Assembly (NCBI GenBank): GCA_963281255.1
Contig: OY725505.1
Span: 2,480,001 to 2,544,000, forward strand
Direction: 5' to 3'
From: Aphrocallistes beatrix
Taxonomy: Eukaryota > Porifera > Hexactinellida > Sceptrulophora > Aphrocallistidae
Length of the DNA: 64,000 bases
In this document: piece after piece, positions 62,816 through 64,000 of the stretch
Layout of the letters: each line of letters begins with the position of its first letter
How positions within the stretch are numbered: the first letter of the stretch is position 1
Notes under the pieces: model-generated
Database searches by the model: none
What the model was told of the DNA's origin: nothing
What the model saw: the letters and a program-made list of their open reading frames with translations, nothing else
Program-made: the position numbers and the translations under genes

Positions 62816-63650
62816 TGGAATGATGGTTTTATGCTTATAATTTTCAAATCCAAACGCCTAAAAAGGGTGAATTATTTTTTACATGCGCGCCTAGATCAGA
62901 GGTTCCAACCCGTTACCCCTTTGGTTAACACAGTTAACCATTAATCTAAACATGTAGTATATCTAATTAGAATTCTAATTAGAAGTCAATGAGAAACTTT
63001 TTCGTGTTTTTCGCCACTAACTCTGCAAACCGACGGTCTGTTTTGCTGAATGTTCATCTCAAAATCTCCTTGCATTCTAATCTGTTACGTTTTTATGGCA
63101 ATCAGAGACAAAACCCGGCCTAACATAAGTAAGTTGACGAAAATGGATTATTTACACTTGTATGAACGGAATTTCATTAAAGTGATTAAATTCATCACTT
63201 ATTATTATTCTCATTAGCATTGAGTATTAACCAAAAGTAATCATAAATTGATTTCACCTGAACCTGCTCAATAGCTAAATGAACAGTTCATTGGAACTTG
63301 GCATCATTCAGCTTAGGACTAATTTTCCATGAAAAAAATGGTCTCCCAGACCAATTTTCCCTGAAAAAGGTGGTCCCCCGGACCAATATTCATGAAAGAA
63401 TTCGTATATAATGTCATCTAACGCGTTAAACAATCACTTGATCAAAATTCTAGAACAATTTTCGAAATTCGTGATCCAATAAATTTTCCTGGATCCCTGA
63501 AGACTTGCTAAATAATGAGGAATATAAAATTACTCAATACATTCTCTAAACTATATCACAATAATGGAAATTATTATAGGCTAGTTAAAAGCTCAAAATC
63601 CCTAGATTTTTCATTAAATCTCTGGATCCCTGGAGAGTTGGTAAGTATAA
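62816..63650. other. Intergenic with a second GGTCC cluster
   Basis: Only the 63335-63395 cluster (AAAATGGTCTCCCAGACCAA, GGTGGTCCCCCGGACCAATA) is recognisable. No gene seen. Confidence 0.4.
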
Positions 63651-63960
63651 ACAAATCCTGGCATTTTAATATATAAGATATATACATATATCTTATATAT
63701 TAAAATGCCAGGATTTGTTTGTTTGTTTGTTTGTCCGAATTGATTGAAGAATTGGCAAGTCGCAGAGATACGAAAATTGGCATGTAGGTGTCAAATGATG
63801 AATCTAGGATTAAGTTCGAAAATCTAAGCGAAATTTTCACACTTCTGCAAAAAATGGAAAACAAATTTTCACACCTTTTCTATACAAAATAAATGACTCA
63901 CTATCACAATAGAAACCATTGTACGACAATATTGTAGGCTGTAATTGTAATTAATACTTC
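63651..63960. repeat. CAAA-family copy joined head to head with a second end
   Basis: 63651-63718 is a near-perfect palindrome of the family terminus (AATCCTGGCATTTTAATATA and its inverse) around TATATACATATA. The right half continues into a full reverse copy: TTTGTTTG microsatellite, CCGAATTGATTGAAGAATTG, GGCATGTAGGTGTCAAATGA, TTCGAAAATCTAAGCGAAAT. Confidence 0.8.
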
Positions 63961-64000
63961 AAACAATAACTTATATGAATGTCTCAATTATATATTATAG

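Overview
This is a eukaryotic, AT-rich, repeat-loaded stretch of nuclear genome: genes have spliceosomal introns (GT/AG), TATA boxes and AATAAA signals, and there is one 200-bp assembly gap. The protein families (Rac with a CAAX box, a very large inducible GTPase, a NACHT-LRR receptor, a TRAF-like protein, NHL beta-propeller proteins with and without a coiled coil) point to an invertebrate animal. The combination of NLR, VLIG and many NHL/TRIM-like genes with few introns would suit an early-branching animal such as a sponge, but the species is inference only.

Layout. 0.5-1.9 kb: intact three-exon Rac gene. 1.9-10.3 kb: almost only repeats (a GC-hairpin family, ~150-bp tandem units, CAAA-microsatellite elements, a ~500-bp-arm inverted repeat around the gap, a dead mariner). 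10.35-15.3 kb: VLIG/GVIN-URGCP GTPase with two frame breaks. 15.3-20 kb: transposon remnants and the probable promoter of the next gene. 20.1-23.5 kb: NLR gene in one coding exon. 25.6-26.9 kb: an unrecognised 426-residue protein. 28.3-31.5 kb and 46-49 kb: two decayed copies of one ancestral locus. 32.3-33.5 kb: a seven-helix membrane protein. 33.8-34.8 kb: a 1-kb transposon carrying an ORF. 39.3-41 kb: an atypical three-exon Ras-like gene. 42.3-43.6 kb: TRAF-like gene. 51.3-59.6 kb: three NHL proteins and two tandem four-helix membrane proteins. The remainder to 64 kb is repeats.

How the genes fit together: VLIG GTPase, NLR, TRAF-like and TRIM/NHL-like proteins are families used in cell-autonomous immunity and ubiquitin-linked signalling, so the window resembles a loose innate-immune neighbourhood, with two Ras-superfamily switches. 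There are no operons and spacing is wide; shared regulation cannot be shown.

The most unusual content is mobile DNA. Many insertions can be delimited to the base by target-site duplications (TSDs): hAT-type elements with 8-bp TSDs, TA-flanked pogo/mariner-type elements, long foldbacks with 7-bp TSDs, and a short family built from ~26-31-bp GC-rich units with exact 9-bp TSDs at three sites, one proven by a nested insertion. I do not recognise these last two families.
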